Source: Rahnella laticis (GTDB lineage: Bacteria > Pseudomonadota > Gammaproteobacteria > Enterobacterales > Enterobacteriaceae). From it: DNA of 64,000 bases. The notes under the pieces were generated by a model. The model had not been told where the DNA came from. It worked only from the letters and a program-made list of their open reading frames with translations, and ran no database searches. The DNA lies in contig NZ_JADOBI010000001.1 of the NCBI RefSeq assembly GCF_015644585.1, forward strand, positions 124,001 through 188,000, in the 5' to 3' direction. Both the position numbers and the translations under genes were made by a program. Of the stretch, positions 1 through 7,705 are shown piece after piece (the stretch's first letter is position 1; each line of letters begins with the position of its first letter).

Positions 1-455
1 AGGCTCTGTCGTTGTTCTGCGGGAAGGTGCGCCAGGCAAGCCGCCAGAATTTTGGCATCGCTGTCCTGTTGCAGCCGTTGCAAAGGCTCATCAACGTCGC
101 TGGCGTCGCTGTTCATGACGTCGTCATCCAGCTCATCGAGCTGATTGTCGCTCCCGCGCATCCAGTCGATGGCGCGGTTGCGGACAATGTGTGTCAGCCA
201 GGTCATCGGGGAACTGAGCGCCGGATTATACGAACCGGCGCGGTTCCACGCAGTGATGTAGCTGTCGTGCAAAACTTCTTCTGCCCAGGCGTGCCGGCGC
301 AACATGCGTAATGCGACGGCAAACAACCGGGGGGACGTCAGACGGTATAACTGCTCAAATGCCTGTCGGTCGCCAACGGCCATGGCGCTCATCAGTTCAC
401 GCTGTACTTCCAGCGCATTCTCTGGTGTTGGCTTAACTAAAAAATTGTCATGCAT
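1..455 (-). CDS. ECF-family RNA polymerase sigma factor, SigK-like (3' end outside window)
   Basis: Reading from 455 leftwards, the frame is open to the window edge (151 codons). It encodes a region-2 sigma domain: DRQAFEQLYRLTSPRLFAVA, then the -10 recognition segment with AEEVLHDSYITAWNRA and TWLTHIVRNRAIDWMR. Region 4 begins near the edge with LAHLPAEQRQS and is cut off. These features are typical of ECF (group 4) sigma factors. The start is the ATG at 453-455; a second Met codon in another frame at 449-451 is ignored. The gene lies just downstream of, and in the same direction as, the fasciclin gene, so the two may be co-transcribed. An anti-sigma gene would be expected further left but cannot be seen. 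In Mycobacterium, SigK controls fasciclin-domain antigens, which is the closest known parallel. Confidence 0.88.
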   Translation of the reverse strand, partial: MHDNFLVKPTPENALEVQRELMSAMAVGDRQAFEQLYRLTSPRLFAVALRMLRRHAWAEEVLHDSYITAWNRAGSYNPALSSPMTWLTHIVRNRAIDWMRGSDNQLDELDDDVMNSDASDVDEPLQRLQQDSDAKILAACLAHLPAEQRQS

Positions 456-519
456 TCGCCCGTCCTGACTTGCTGAGGTGCTGTTTCATAAAGAAATCAT
501 GCCCTCAGTATAGTCGGTA

Positions 520-1083
520 TTATTTTGGCATCAGGACGGTATCAATGACGTCGATCACACCGTTCTTCTGCTGGACGTCATAAGTGCTGATATTGGCGAT
601 ATTCCCTTTGCCATCTTTAAGCTGAATATTGTGCGGGCCGTTATTGAGGATCCACAGTGGCTGGCCGTTTACGGTTTTCAGTTCTGCGGTGCCGTTGCCT
701 TTTTTCAGCAGTTTTTCGAGATCTTTCATTTCATATTTACCCGCAACCACGTGATACGTGAGGATGCTGGTCAGTGTGGCTTTGTTTTCCGGTTTCACCA
801 GACTTTCAACGGTGCCAGCCGGTAATTTAGCGAAGGCGGCATTGGTTGGGGCAAACACGGTGAACGGGCCTTTACCCTGTAAAGTATCGACCAGACCTGC
901 GGCTTTAACGGCAGCCACCAGCGTGGTGTGATCTTTAGAGTTCAGGGCATTTTCTACGATATTTTTAGACGGATACATTTCAGCGCCACCGACCATGGTG
1001 GTGTTTTGAGACATCATTGCAGCCATTGACGCAGTGCTCAGCAGAAGAGAAGCACAGATAGCAGTACGGAGTAATGTTTTCAT
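520..1083 (-). CDS. Secreted fasciclin (FAS1) domain protein
   Basis: 187 residues. The N-terminus (MKTLLRTAICASLLLSTASM) is a Sec signal peptide cleaved around residue 21. The rest is a single FAS1 domain, recognisable by NIVENALNSKDHTTLVAAVK, then GPFTVFAPTNAAFAKLP, TYHVVAGKY and the closing GVIDVIDTVLMPK, which is the canonical order of FAS1 H1 and H2 motifs. FAS1 domains mediate adhesion or protein-protein contact; the partner here is unknown. The protein is predicted periplasmic or exported. It is the first gene of a likely operon with the ECF sigma factor 65 bp downstream, and an ECF-like promoter candidate lies about 50 bp upstream of its ATG. Confidence 0.9.
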   Translation of the reverse strand: MKTLLRTAICASLLLSTASMAAMMSQNTTMVGGAEMYPSKNIVENALNSKDHTTLVAAVKAAGLVDTLQGKGPFTVFAPTNAAFAKLPAGTVESLVKPENKATLTSILTYHVVAGKYEMKDLEKLLKKGNGTAELKTVNGQPLWILNNGPHNIQLKDGKGNIANISTYDVQQKNGVIDVIDTVLMPK

Positions 1084-1133
1084 GATGGTGTCCTTCGTAG
1101 GTTAAGTAGGTAAGGTCTTGCCTCACATCTATA

Positions 1134-1162
1134 CATACGAATGACCCCCTGCTTTTGGATGC
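1134..1162 (-). promoter_or_regulatory. Candidate ECF (SigK-like) promoter of the fasciclin-sigma operon
   Basis: On the minus strand GCATCC (plus 1157-1162) is followed after exactly 17 bp by CGTATG (plus 1134-1139), about 50 bp before the fasciclin start. The layout resembles the mycobacterial SigK consensus (CCATCC, spacer 16-18, CGTTGA). Assignment is by inspection only. Confidence 0.4.
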
Positions 1163-1222
1163 AGGAATAGATGAAATAAAATGAAAAATCCGAAAGTATT
1201 TTTCAACATATTGATAGAAAAG

Positions 1223-1256
1223 AAAAAAACCACATCAGGATGACGTGGTTTTTTTG
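1223..1256 (-). terminator. Rho-independent terminator of rhtA
   Basis: An AAAACCAC / GTGGTTTT stem with a short loop, followed on the minus strand by a run of T residues, lies 17 bp beyond the rhtA stop codon. It separates rhtA from the fasciclin operon. Confidence 0.75.
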
Positions 1257-1272
1257 AAAATTCAGCGCGGAT

Positions 1273-2247
1273 TTACTTTCCTGAAGGATTATTGCCCGGA
1301 ATATCGACCGTTTCTATTTTGGCTTTGCGTTGAAGCGTCAGCGTCGAACCGGCAGACGCCGCAATAATCGCGGCCAGCCCCAGCCACTGTGAGGCCGTCA
1401 GGAACTCACCCAGGAAAATTATCCCTGAAAGTGCTGCCATCGCCGGTTCCATGCTCATCAGCGTGCCAAACGTTTTGGCCGGGAGTTTGGTCAGCGCCAT
1501 CATTTCCAGCGAGTAAGGGATTGCAGAAGTGAGCAGGGCGATCAGCAGGCCTAACGGCAAAATCTCCCAGCTGAAAATAGAGGTATGCGCCTGCGCGACC
1601 CCGATCGGAAAGAAGATCAGTGCGGCAATTACAGAGCCTATCGCCGCCGTACCCGGCCCGTAGCTGCTGCCCGCTTTCTGACCGGCAAGAATATAAACGG
1701 CCCAGCAGGCACCGGCAATCAGCGCAAAACAGGCACCTTTCAGATCTACTCCCCCCGCGCTTTGCCCCAGTGGCAGCAGGAACAATAGCCCGGCAACGGC
1801 CAGCACGATCCAGATGAAATCGACCGGACGGCGCGAGGAAAACATCGCAACGGCCAGCGGACCGGTGAATTCGAGTGCAACAGCGATCCCTAACGGCACG
1901 GTACGCAGCGCCAGATAAAAGCTGTAGTTCATGCAACCGAGCGCCAGGCCGTACATCAGCAGCGCGCGGAAATTACCGCCGCGCATTTTAAGCCGCCACG
2001 GTCGGAAATAGAGAAGTAACAGAATAGAACCGATGCCCAGACGCAGCGCAGTCACCCCTTGCGGCCCGACGACCGGAAACAGCGTTTTGGCCAGCGACGC
2101 ACCACCCTGTAATGAGAGCATCGCGACGAGTAATAAAAGGATGGCGATCAGCGGTGAAGCTTTCCGGGGTAACGCGGGAAGTGGCGGGCCATTATTATGT
2201 GCCGCGTCCTGAGAGTCCTGCGGCTGATTTTGTTCTGACTGTGACAT
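1273..2247 (-). CDS. rhtA: RhtA threonine/homoserine exporter (EamA/DMT family)
   Basis: Inner-membrane exporter of L-threonine, L-homoserine and some amino-acid analogues. It has ten hydrophobic segments and two EamA repeats, and shares long identical stretches with E. coli RhtA: LLVAMLSLQGGASLAKTLFP, TVPLGIAVALEFTGPLAVA, PYSLEMMALTKLPAKTFGTL. The frame is open to a GTG at 2322 and contains another ATG at 2274. I chose the ATG at 2247 because an AAAGG sits 8 bp before it; even so, it has about 35 hydrophilic residues before the first membrane segment, more than E. coli RhtA. As in E. coli, the gene is transcribed away from ompX. Confidence 0.92.
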   Translation of the reverse strand: MSQSEQNQPQDSQDAAHNNGPPLPALPRKASPLIAILLLLVAMLSLQGGASLAKTLFPVVGPQGVTALRLGIGSILLLLYFRPWRLKMRGGNFRALLMYGLALGCMNYSFYLALRTVPLGIAVALEFTGPLAVAMFSSRRPVDFIWIVLAVAGLLFLLPLGQSAGGVDLKGACFALIAGACWAVYILAGQKAGSSYGPGTAAIGSVIAALIFFPIGVAQAHTSIFSWEILPLGLLIALLTSAIPYSLEMMALTKLPAKTFGTLMSMEPAMAALSGIIFLGEFLTASQWLGLAAIIAASAGSTLTLQRKAKIETVDIPGNNPSGK

Positions 2248-2645
2248 CCATTGCGCCTTTTGAGGTGATCCCATGGATCCGGAATCTTCAGATTTATAGT
2301 TTTGAAAAGAAAGGTAAAGCACAGTCAGTGTAGTGGGAAATCACGCGGGAAAAAATCCTCAAAAAAAAGTTTTTTCAGAATGCGTTTCTTAAAAAATTGT
2401 CAAAAAGTGGCGTTTTTTTGCCCAAAAATTTAGGAATTATCTGCTAATTCCAAAAAGTTCAATAAGTTTATCTTATAGTTTTAGTGACGAAAATCTCAAT
2501 AAATTTAGATAGATACTAAGTACTGGAAACTTTTTGTTACACCATATGATGCTTTGGACATCTTAATTGAGGCAGAGTTTCACACTGGTTTTTGTTATAT
2601 TTTGGAACGTGAAGGTTACTTTGGTTTCTCTTTTTGAGGTGGTTT
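2248..2645. other. rhtA-ompX intergenic region
   Basis: About 400 bp of AT-rich DNA between divergent genes. It must hold the rhtA and ompX promoters and the long ompX 5' leader. In E. coli the ompX leader and ribosome site are small-RNA targets (CyaR, MicA), and a GAGGTGG ribosome site precedes the ompX ATG here. I found no ORF or structured RNA that I could support. Confidence 0.5.
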
Positions 2646-3179
2646 ATGAAAAAAATTGCATGTCTTTCCGCATTAGCTTGCGTCGTAGCACTGGGTGTTT
2701 CCTCTAGCGCATTCGCTGGTACCAGCACCGTTTCTGCTGGCTACGCTCAGGGTGACGCACAAGGCGTTGTAAACAAAGCAAACGGCTTCAACCTGAAGTA
2801 CCGTTACGAGCAAGATAACAACCCACTGGGCGTTATCGGCTCTTTCACTTACATTCAGGACGATAGCAACCCGACTTCTGGTGACTACCGTAAAGCACAG
2901 TACTACGGCATCACTGCAGGTCCTGCATACCGCATCAACGACTGGGTTTCTGCTTACGGCGTGATCGGTCTGGGCTACGGTAAATTCCAGTACAACGAAA
3001 ACGTTGCCTCTACCGCTAACCGTGAAAAATCAGACACCAGCGATTATGGTTTCTCTTACGGTGCTGGTCTGCAGTTCAACCCAATCCAGAACGTTGCTCT
3101 GGACGTTTCCTACGAACAGTCCCGCATCCGCAGTGTTGATGTTGGCACCTGGATCGCAGGCGTGGGTTACAGCTTCTAA
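2646..3179 (+). CDS. ompX: OmpX outer-membrane protein
   Basis: 177-residue precursor. The signal peptide MKKIACLSALACVVALGVSS ends at AFA, and the mature protein begins GTSTVSAGYAQGD. It is an eight-stranded Ail/Lom/OmpX-type beta barrel with alternating hydrophobic/aromatic strands, the Y-x-G strand turns (YYGITAGPAYRINDW, YGVIGLGYGKF) and a C-terminal GVGYSF ending in Phe, the BAM recognition signal. The frame extends 4 codons upstream to a TTG, but the ATG at 2646 follows a GAGGTGG ribosome site and starts a proper signal peptide. Codon use is strongly biased, as in abundant envelope proteins. OmpX-family proteins are linked to adhesion and envelope stress, and its position next to rhtA matches E. 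coli. Confidence 0.96.
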   Translation: MKKIACLSALACVVALGVSSSAFAGTSTVSAGYAQGDAQGVVNKANGFNLKYRYEQDNNPLGVIGSFTYIQDDSNPTSGDYRKAQYYGITAGPAYRINDWVSAYGVIGLGYGKFQYNENVASTANREKSDTSDYGFSYGAGLQFNPIQNVALDVSYEQSRIRSVDVGTWIAGVGYSF

Positions 3180-3223
3180 TTCTTCGCCCTGTGTAACGCT
3201 TGCCGTTACCCAATCGCGAAAAC

Positions 3224-3253
3224 AAAAACCGCTCGAAAGAGCGGTTTTTTTAT
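3224..3253 (+). terminator. Terminator of ompX
   Basis: AAAACCGCTC, GAAA loop, GAGCGGTTTT followed by T residues. A strong intrinsic terminator 45 bp after the ompX stop. It also ends near the convergent DUF1493 gene. Confidence 0.9.
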
Positions 3254-3289
3254 GTCTGTGAACTGGTACAGCATCGTTAAAACTCCTTT

Positions 3290-3625
3290 TCATTGATCGT
3301 ACAACCAGCGGCCTGCTTTGGCCGATTCTATTAACATTCCTATGGTGAAATCAGGTACGGGAATAAGAATTCTTTTTTTAAAAGGATTCCATGAAATAGG
3401 TTCATACGGGTAATATTTTTCAATATTAAAGTTATCTCTCTGAACGTTAAATTCAGAAAAGTACTTATCCATTAAATCTTCAGCCTCACCGATATCTAAC
3501 TTCAAATCTGTATCCAGATCCGTTTCCGGCGTAAAAACTTCCTGCCTCTTCTTATTATTGAAAAGATAAACGCCGTTAAAAGGCCTGACCAGTGCGTATA
3601 TGCGTTGTTCAATATCATCTACCAT
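3290..3625 (-). CDS. DUF1493 family protein
   Basis: 111 residues, soluble, no signal peptide. The pattern TPETDLDTDLKLDIGEAEDL followed by a helix (MDKYFSEFNV) and the closing IPVPDFTIGMLIESAKAGRW is the DUF1493 signature, a small family with an acyl-carrier-protein-like look (a D-T-D-L-x-L-D motif where carrier proteins have DSL), but no Ser at the carrier position. No function is established. It is convergent with ompX and is the last gene before the putative island. Base composition is lower in GC than the flanking core genes. Confidence 0.8.
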   Translation of the reverse strand: MVDDIEQRIYALVRPFNGVYLFNNKKRQEVFTPETDLDTDLKLDIGEAEDLMDKYFSEFNVQRDNFNIEKYYPYEPISWNPFKKRILIPVPDFTIGMLIESAKAGRWLYDQ

Positions 3626-3660
3626 ATGTTATCTTTACCCCGCGCAATCATGTTGTAGTC

Positions 3661-3720
3661 TCTTAATGGCGTGTTTATGAATCCTTGTATATTACGGGGG
3701 ACGAAATTCAGCAATATAGA
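3661..3720 (+). repeat. Diverged direct repeat of the right island flank
   Basis: TGGCGTGTTTATGA at 3667 and about 50 following bases match 23063-23126 with scattered mismatches and a short indel (both run from TCTT-ATGGCGTG through ACGGGGG to AATATAGA). It appears to be an older or independently diverged copy of the sequence immediately downstream of the molybdoenzyme gene. Confidence 0.75.
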
Positions 3721-3962
3721 GGAAGTGAACTCTGTCGTTAAAAAGCCTGTTTGTTGATCTGGGTTATATATTGTGTGTTATTTTGCAGGGTTTTAAAAAT
3801 ATAATAGATGAGCCGTTAACTATTTCACTAATCAGTCTGGCTTAAATGAAGGGAGGGTTTTTTAAGACAAGTAATTTAAATAATGAAGTTGAAATTATGC
3901 CTTTCCGGCAGGGATGGCTGGAAATGCCACTATTATTGATCCGGATAATGAAATCTACTTAT

Positions 3963-4106
3963 TGAATTTCAGCCGAAATATAGAATAAAGGGCTAAGGGA
4001 TTATCAAATCCCGCTAAACCAGTTATAACCCTGGTCTTCCCAGTAACCGCCCGGATTAGTATTGGTGACGAAAATCGCGCCGATATGTTTGGCGTTTTTG
4101 AAGCCT
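3963..4106 (+). repeat. Left 139-bp direct repeat flanking the island
   Basis: Bases 3968-4106 are identical to 23108-23246 except for one base (G at 3999 versus T at 23139), a constant offset of 19,140 bp. Identity stops abruptly after GAAGCCT. The repeat covers about 35 bp of 3' flank and the last 34 codons, stop included, of the molybdoenzyme gene at the right end. Confidence 0.95.
4004..4106 (-). pseudogene. Orphan 3' fragment of the molybdopterin oxidoreductase gene
   Basis: On the minus strand this encodes the last 33 residues and stop of the protein at 23144-23908 (KHIGAIFVTNTNPGGYWEDQ is present, ending in FSGI then TGA). There is no start codon or N-terminal part, so it is a remnant of a gene end and not a gene. 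Confidence 0.9.
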
Positions 4107-4371
4107 GTTATGATTTAGTATGATTTATGCTGTTTTGTATTTTTATGAAATTGCAGTTTTATTGCGATATCCGATTACTCAACACATCGCAAAATCTGGC
4201 CTGCCTGCCATTAAATTGTTTCACTTTCAGGCATAGCCTTTGTGCTGATAATTTTTCCTTAATCAAAAATATCAACACTGATGCCTCAAGATGAAACCAC
4301 AAAAAATGCATTATTCAACCATTATTATGTGATCTTAGTTGCAGATTTTTGAATATTATAGATTTGCAAAT

Positions 4372-4426
4372 TGTGCATTACGTCACATTTAATCTATTGA
4401 CATGGCATTTTGTGCCAAAAATAAAA
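4372..4426 (+). promoter_or_regulatory. Candidate CRP site, promoter and operator of the cmt operon
   Basis: TGTGCATTACGTCACA at 4372-4387 matches the CRP consensus (TGTGA-N6-TCACA) with one mismatch. TTGACA follows at 4397-4402, with a weak AATAAA 17 bp later. The spacer contains a perfect TGGCA-TTTTG-TGCCA inverted repeat (4403-4417), which looks like a repressor operator. CRP control would fit a PTS operon. The CRP-to-promoter spacing is not a textbook class I or II distance, so the promoter assignment is tentative. Confidence 0.5.
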
Positions 4427-4568
4427 ATTTAACCAATTGAATTAAAAAGATAATGTTTTCGCCGTTATTTTGTTTGGCCTTGCCGGGGCATGGCTTGATT
4501 TGTTTTTTTTACAGCGTTAGGTTAATTGCAAATAAAAACCTCTCTCTGCAAAAAAATAGGAATACAGC

Positions 4569-5015
4569 ATGCGGCTAATTGATTATTTCCCTGAATCTTC
4601 AATATCAATAAAAGATAATGCTACGGACTGGATGCAGGCTGTCGATTTTTCAATGGAAGTTCTTTTGAAAAATGGATATGTCACCCCGGATTACGTAGAA
4701 GCAATAAAAAGAACGACATTAGAAACAGGGCCGTATTATATTCTGGCCCCCTTGATTGCCATGCCGCACTCAAGACCGGAGAACGGTGCTTTAAAAACAG
4801 GGCTGTCATTAACATTACTCAAAAATGCTGTTGTATTTGGCGAAATAGAAGAGCCAGTCAAATTATTAATAGGTTTGTCTGCAGCTGATTCTGATGCACA
4901 CATCGGTGCTATTCAGGCATTGAGTGAAATGTTTTGCGAAGAATCACAGATGGAATCTTTACTTAATGCAAACACCTCGCAGCAGTTAATTGAAATTATC
5001 GCTCAGGCACAATAA
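4569..5015 (+). CDS. cmtB: PTS EIIA component, CmtB-like (mannitol/fructose type)
   Basis: 148 residues, soluble PTS_EIIA type-2 domain. The phosphoacceptor is His67 in IAMPHSRPENGALKTG, and the LLIGLSAADSDAHIGAIQAL segment is shared nearly verbatim with E. coli CmtB (147 aa), as is the MRLxDYFPESSIS start. The protein would take phosphate from HPr and pass it to the EIIB domain of the next gene. It is the first gene of a run of eight co-directional genes (cmtBA, yggPFDC-like, fba, tkt). The substrate of the Cmt system has not been settled, and mannitol transport is an annotation by homology. Confidence 0.93.
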   Translation: MRLIDYFPESSISIKDNATDWMQAVDFSMEVLLKNGYVTPDYVEAIKRTTLETGPYYILAPLIAMPHSRPENGALKTGLSLTLLKNAVVFGEIEEPVKLLIGLSAADSDAHIGAIQALSEMFCEESQMESLLNANTSQQLIEIIAQAQ

Positions 5016-5031
5016 TTTTATCAGGATCAAT

Positions 5032-6417
5032 ATGAAAAATAAATCAGCTCGTGCCAAAGTCCAGGCATTTGGGGGATTCCTGACTGCCATGGTAATCCCT
5101 AATATCGGTGCCTTTATTGCCTGGGGTTTTCTTACAGCATTATTTATCCCTACCGGTTGGCTGCCCAACGAACAATTCGCAAAAATAGTGGGCCCGATGA
5201 TTACCTATTTACTTCCGGTAATGATTGGTTCAACCGGTGGCCATTTGATCGGTGGAAAACGTGGTGCCGTAATGGGAGGGATTGGTACTATCGGTGTGAT
5301 TGTTGGCGCTGACATCCCGATGTTTATCGGCGCAATGATCATGGGGCCATTGGGTGGTTGGGTTATAAAATGGATTGATAAGTCGCTTGAAAACCGTATA
5401 CCTGCCGGTTTTGAAATGGTGGTTAATAACTTCTCGCTGGGTATTTCAGGCATGCTGCTTTGCCTGTTGGCTTTTGAAGTGATTGGCCCGGCAGTGCTGG
5501 TGGCGAATGGCTTTGTCAAAGAGTGCATTGAAGCCCTCGTGAGCACGGGTTACTTACCTCTGCTTTCAATCATTAACGAACCCGCAAAAATTCTCTTCTT
5601 AAATAACGCCATTGATCAGGGCGTGTATTACCCGCTAGGCATGCAGCAGGCCGCTGAAACCGGGAAATCGATTTTCTTCATGGTGGCATCAAATCCAGGC
5701 CCAGGCCTTGGGCTCCTGCTGGGATTTACGTTCTTCGGTAAAGGAATGAGTAAAAAATCAGCCCCGGGAGCAATGATTATCCACTTCCTCGGGGGGATCC
5801 ATGAACTCTACTTCCCTTATGTATTAATGAAGCCACTCACGCTGATTGCCATGATTGCTGGCGGTATGTCAGGGATCTACACCTTTAATCTCCTTGGCGG
5901 CGGTTTGGTGGCGGGGCCGAGTCCGGGTTCTATTTTTGCCTATCTGGCAATGACTCCACGCGGAGCATTTTTCGCCACGATTGCCGGGGTCACCGTAGCA
6001 ACGGTTGTATCGTTCGTTATCACCGCTTTAATTCTCAAGATGGACAACAGTAAAGAAACCGAGCAGGAAGATAAATTCACAGAGTCAGCAAGTGCGATGA
6101 AAGAAATGAAGCAGGAAGGTGCATGGAGTTCTGTACCGGTAAAACTCGTCGCCTTTGTCTGTGATGCCGGAATGGGTTCAAGCGCAATGGGTGCCACAAC
6201 ATTTCGTAAGCGGTTACAAAAGCAGGGGATTGATATCGAGGTTAAACATTACTCTATCGAAAATGTTCCTTCAAATGCTGAGATTATTGTCACTCACGCA
6301 AGCCTTGAGGGGCGGGTGAAATTGGTGACTAATAAACCGTTAGTGCTGATTAATAACTACATTGGTGATCCGAAACTGGATGTTTTATTTAACGAACTCT
6401 CTTCTAACGCTAAGTAA
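5032..6417 (+). CDS. cmtA: PTS EIICB component, CmtA-like
   Basis: 461 residues, close to the 462 of E. coli CmtA. The N-terminal two-thirds is a hydrophobic EIIC domain of the mannitol type (GAFIAWGFLTALFIPTGWLP; SNPGPGLGLLL; GGIHELYFPYVLMKP with the conserved GIHE substrate motif). An EIIB domain follows a charged linker, with phosphocysteine Cys377 in FVCDAGMGSSAMGA. Together with CmtB it forms a complete sugar-specific enzyme II that imports and phosphorylates a sugar or polyol. The ATG at 5032 gives the family N-terminus MxNKSARAKVQAFGGF; the 14-codon extension to 4990 overlaps cmtB and lacks a ribosome site. Confidence 0.95.
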   Translation: MKNKSARAKVQAFGGFLTAMVIPNIGAFIAWGFLTALFIPTGWLPNEQFAKIVGPMITYLLPVMIGSTGGHLIGGKRGAVMGGIGTIGVIVGADIPMFIGAMIMGPLGGWVIKWIDKSLENRIPAGFEMVVNNFSLGISGMLLCLLAFEVIGPAVLVANGFVKECIEALVSTGYLPLLSIINEPAKILFLNNAIDQGVYYPLGMQQAAETGKSIFFMVASNPGPGLGLLLGFTFFGKGMSKKSAPGAMIIHFLGGIHELYFPYVLMKPLTLIAMIAGGMSGIYTFNLLGGGLVAGPSPGSIFAYLAMTPRGAFFATIAGVTVATVVSFVITALILKMDNSKETEQEDKFTESASAMKEMKQEGAWSSVPVKLVAFVCDAGMGSSAMGATTFRKRLQKQGIDIEVKHYSIENVPSNAEIIVTHASLEGRVKLVTNKPLVLINNYIGDPKLDVLFNELSSNAK

Positions 6418-6428
6418 TAAGGATTTGT

Positions 6429-7703
6429 ATGAAAACTAAAGTTGCAGCCATCTATGGAAAACAAGATGTCCGAATCCGCGAGTTTGAATTACCTGAAATA
6501 AACGATGACGAATTATTAGTAAGCGTAATTTCTGACAGCGTGTGTTTATCAACCTGGAAGGCAGCGCTTTTGGGCAGCGATCACAAACGAGTTCCTGACA
6601 ATCTCGAAGAACATCCGGTAATTACCGGACACGAATGTGCCGGTGTAATTGTACAAGTCGGTAAGAATTTGACTGCGAGATATAAATCCGGGCAGCGTTA
6701 TGTACTGCAACCAGCAATGGGGCTGGCCAGCGGATATTCTGCAGGATATAGCTACGAATATTTCGGTGGTAACGCTACCTATATGATTATCCCAAAGCAG
6801 GCCATTGATTTAGGGTGCGTACTGCCTTATTACGGCTCATATTTTGCAGCAGCGTCATTAGCTGAACCGATGTGCTGCATCATCGGAGCGTATAAAGCCA
6901 ACTATCACACCACGCAATATGTCTATGAACATCGCATGGGGATTAAACCGGACGGTAATCTTGCGTTGCTAGCCTGCGCAGGTCCTATGGGGATCGGCGC
7001 TATTGATTATGCAATTAACGGTAATATTAAGCCCCGGAAAGTGGTGGTGGTCGATATCGATGAAGCCCGACTGACTCAGGCGGAAAAGCTATTGCCTGTG
7101 GCGCTGGCTGCCAAAAAAGGCATCGAACTTATTTATGTAAACAGCAAAGATCTTGATAATCCTGCCGCAGCACTTCGTGAGATGACGGGGGGCGAAGGAT
7201 TTGATGATGTCTTCGTTTATGCAGCAGTACCCTCGGTTATTGAGCTTGGTGATGATTTGCTGGCCAATGACGGTTGCCTGAACTTTTTTGCTGGCCCAAC
7301 GGATAAAAATTTCAAGGTACCCTTTAATTTTTACAATATTCATTATGGCAGCACGCATATCGTCGGGACATCTGGTGGGTCAACCGACGACATGAAAGAG
7401 GCCATCAAGCTTGCCGAAACGGGCCGGTTACAACCTTCGTTCATGGTCACTCACGTCGGCGGGCTTGATGCGGTACCGGATACAGTCATTAACCTGCCGA
7501 ACATCCCAGGCGGTAAGAAGCTCATTTATAACGGTGTCACCATGCCATTGACTGCTATTTCAGATTTTGCCCGACTGGGCGAAACGGATCCTCTATTCCG
7601 TCACCTTGCAGAACTGGTAGCGGCGACACATGGCGTATGGAATGAAAAAGCTGAGAAATATCTGCTTTCTTATTTCGATGTTGATACTGGCGAGGAAGCG
7701 TGA
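6429..7703 (+). CDS. yggP: Zinc-dependent MDR-family dehydrogenase, YggP-like
   Basis: 424 residues. Medium-chain dehydrogenase/reductase: the GroES-like catalytic half contains PVITGHECAGVIVQVGKN (GHE motif) and a Cys early in the domain (SDSVCLSTWKAAL). A Rossmann segment follows (ALLACAGPMGIGAIDYAING) with an acidic residue at the end of the next strand (VVVVDIDEARLTQAEK), which suggests NAD over NADP. Family members next to PTS genes oxidise polyol phosphates or sugar phosphates. It lies 11 bp after cmtA and overlaps the next gene, so it probably acts on the product of the CmtAB transporter. The exact substrate is not known. Confidence 0.88.
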   Translation: MKTKVAAIYGKQDVRIREFELPEINDDELLVSVISDSVCLSTWKAALLGSDHKRVPDNLEEHPVITGHECAGVIVQVGKNLTARYKSGQRYVLQPAMGLASGYSAGYSYEYFGGNATYMIIPKQAIDLGCVLPYYGSYFAAASLAEPMCCIIGAYKANYHTTQYVYEHRMGIKPDGNLALLACAGPMGIGAIDYAINGNIKPRKVVVVDIDEARLTQAEKLLPVALAAKKGIELIYVNSKDLDNPAAALREMTGGEGFDDVFVYAAVPSVIELGDDLLANDGCLNFFAGPTDKNFKVPFNFYNIHYGSTHIVGTSGGSTDDMKEAIKLAETGRLQPSFMVTHVGGLDAVPDTVINLPNIPGGKKLIYNGVTMPLTAISDFARLGETDPLFRHLAELVAATHGVWNEKAEKYLLSYFDVDTGEEA

Positions 7704-7705
7704 GT

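Larger units (their letters stand above)
3626..4371. other. Left boundary of the putative island, non-coding
   Basis: No supportable gene. The stretch holds a diverged repeat (3661-3720), a 139-bp near-perfect repeat of the molybdoenzyme 3' end (3968-4106) and otherwise AT-rich sequence. The cmt promoter region follows. Confidence 0.6.

Noticed and set aside
2248-2322. Extended rhtA start at the GTG 2322
   Set aside because: The extra 25 codons lack a ribosome site and extend beyond the RhtA family N-terminus; the ATG at 2247 has one.
3963-4568. tRNA or integrase attachment site at the left island end
   Set aside because: No cloverleaf sequence or recombinase gene was seen. The only repeat is the molybdoenzyme 3' end.
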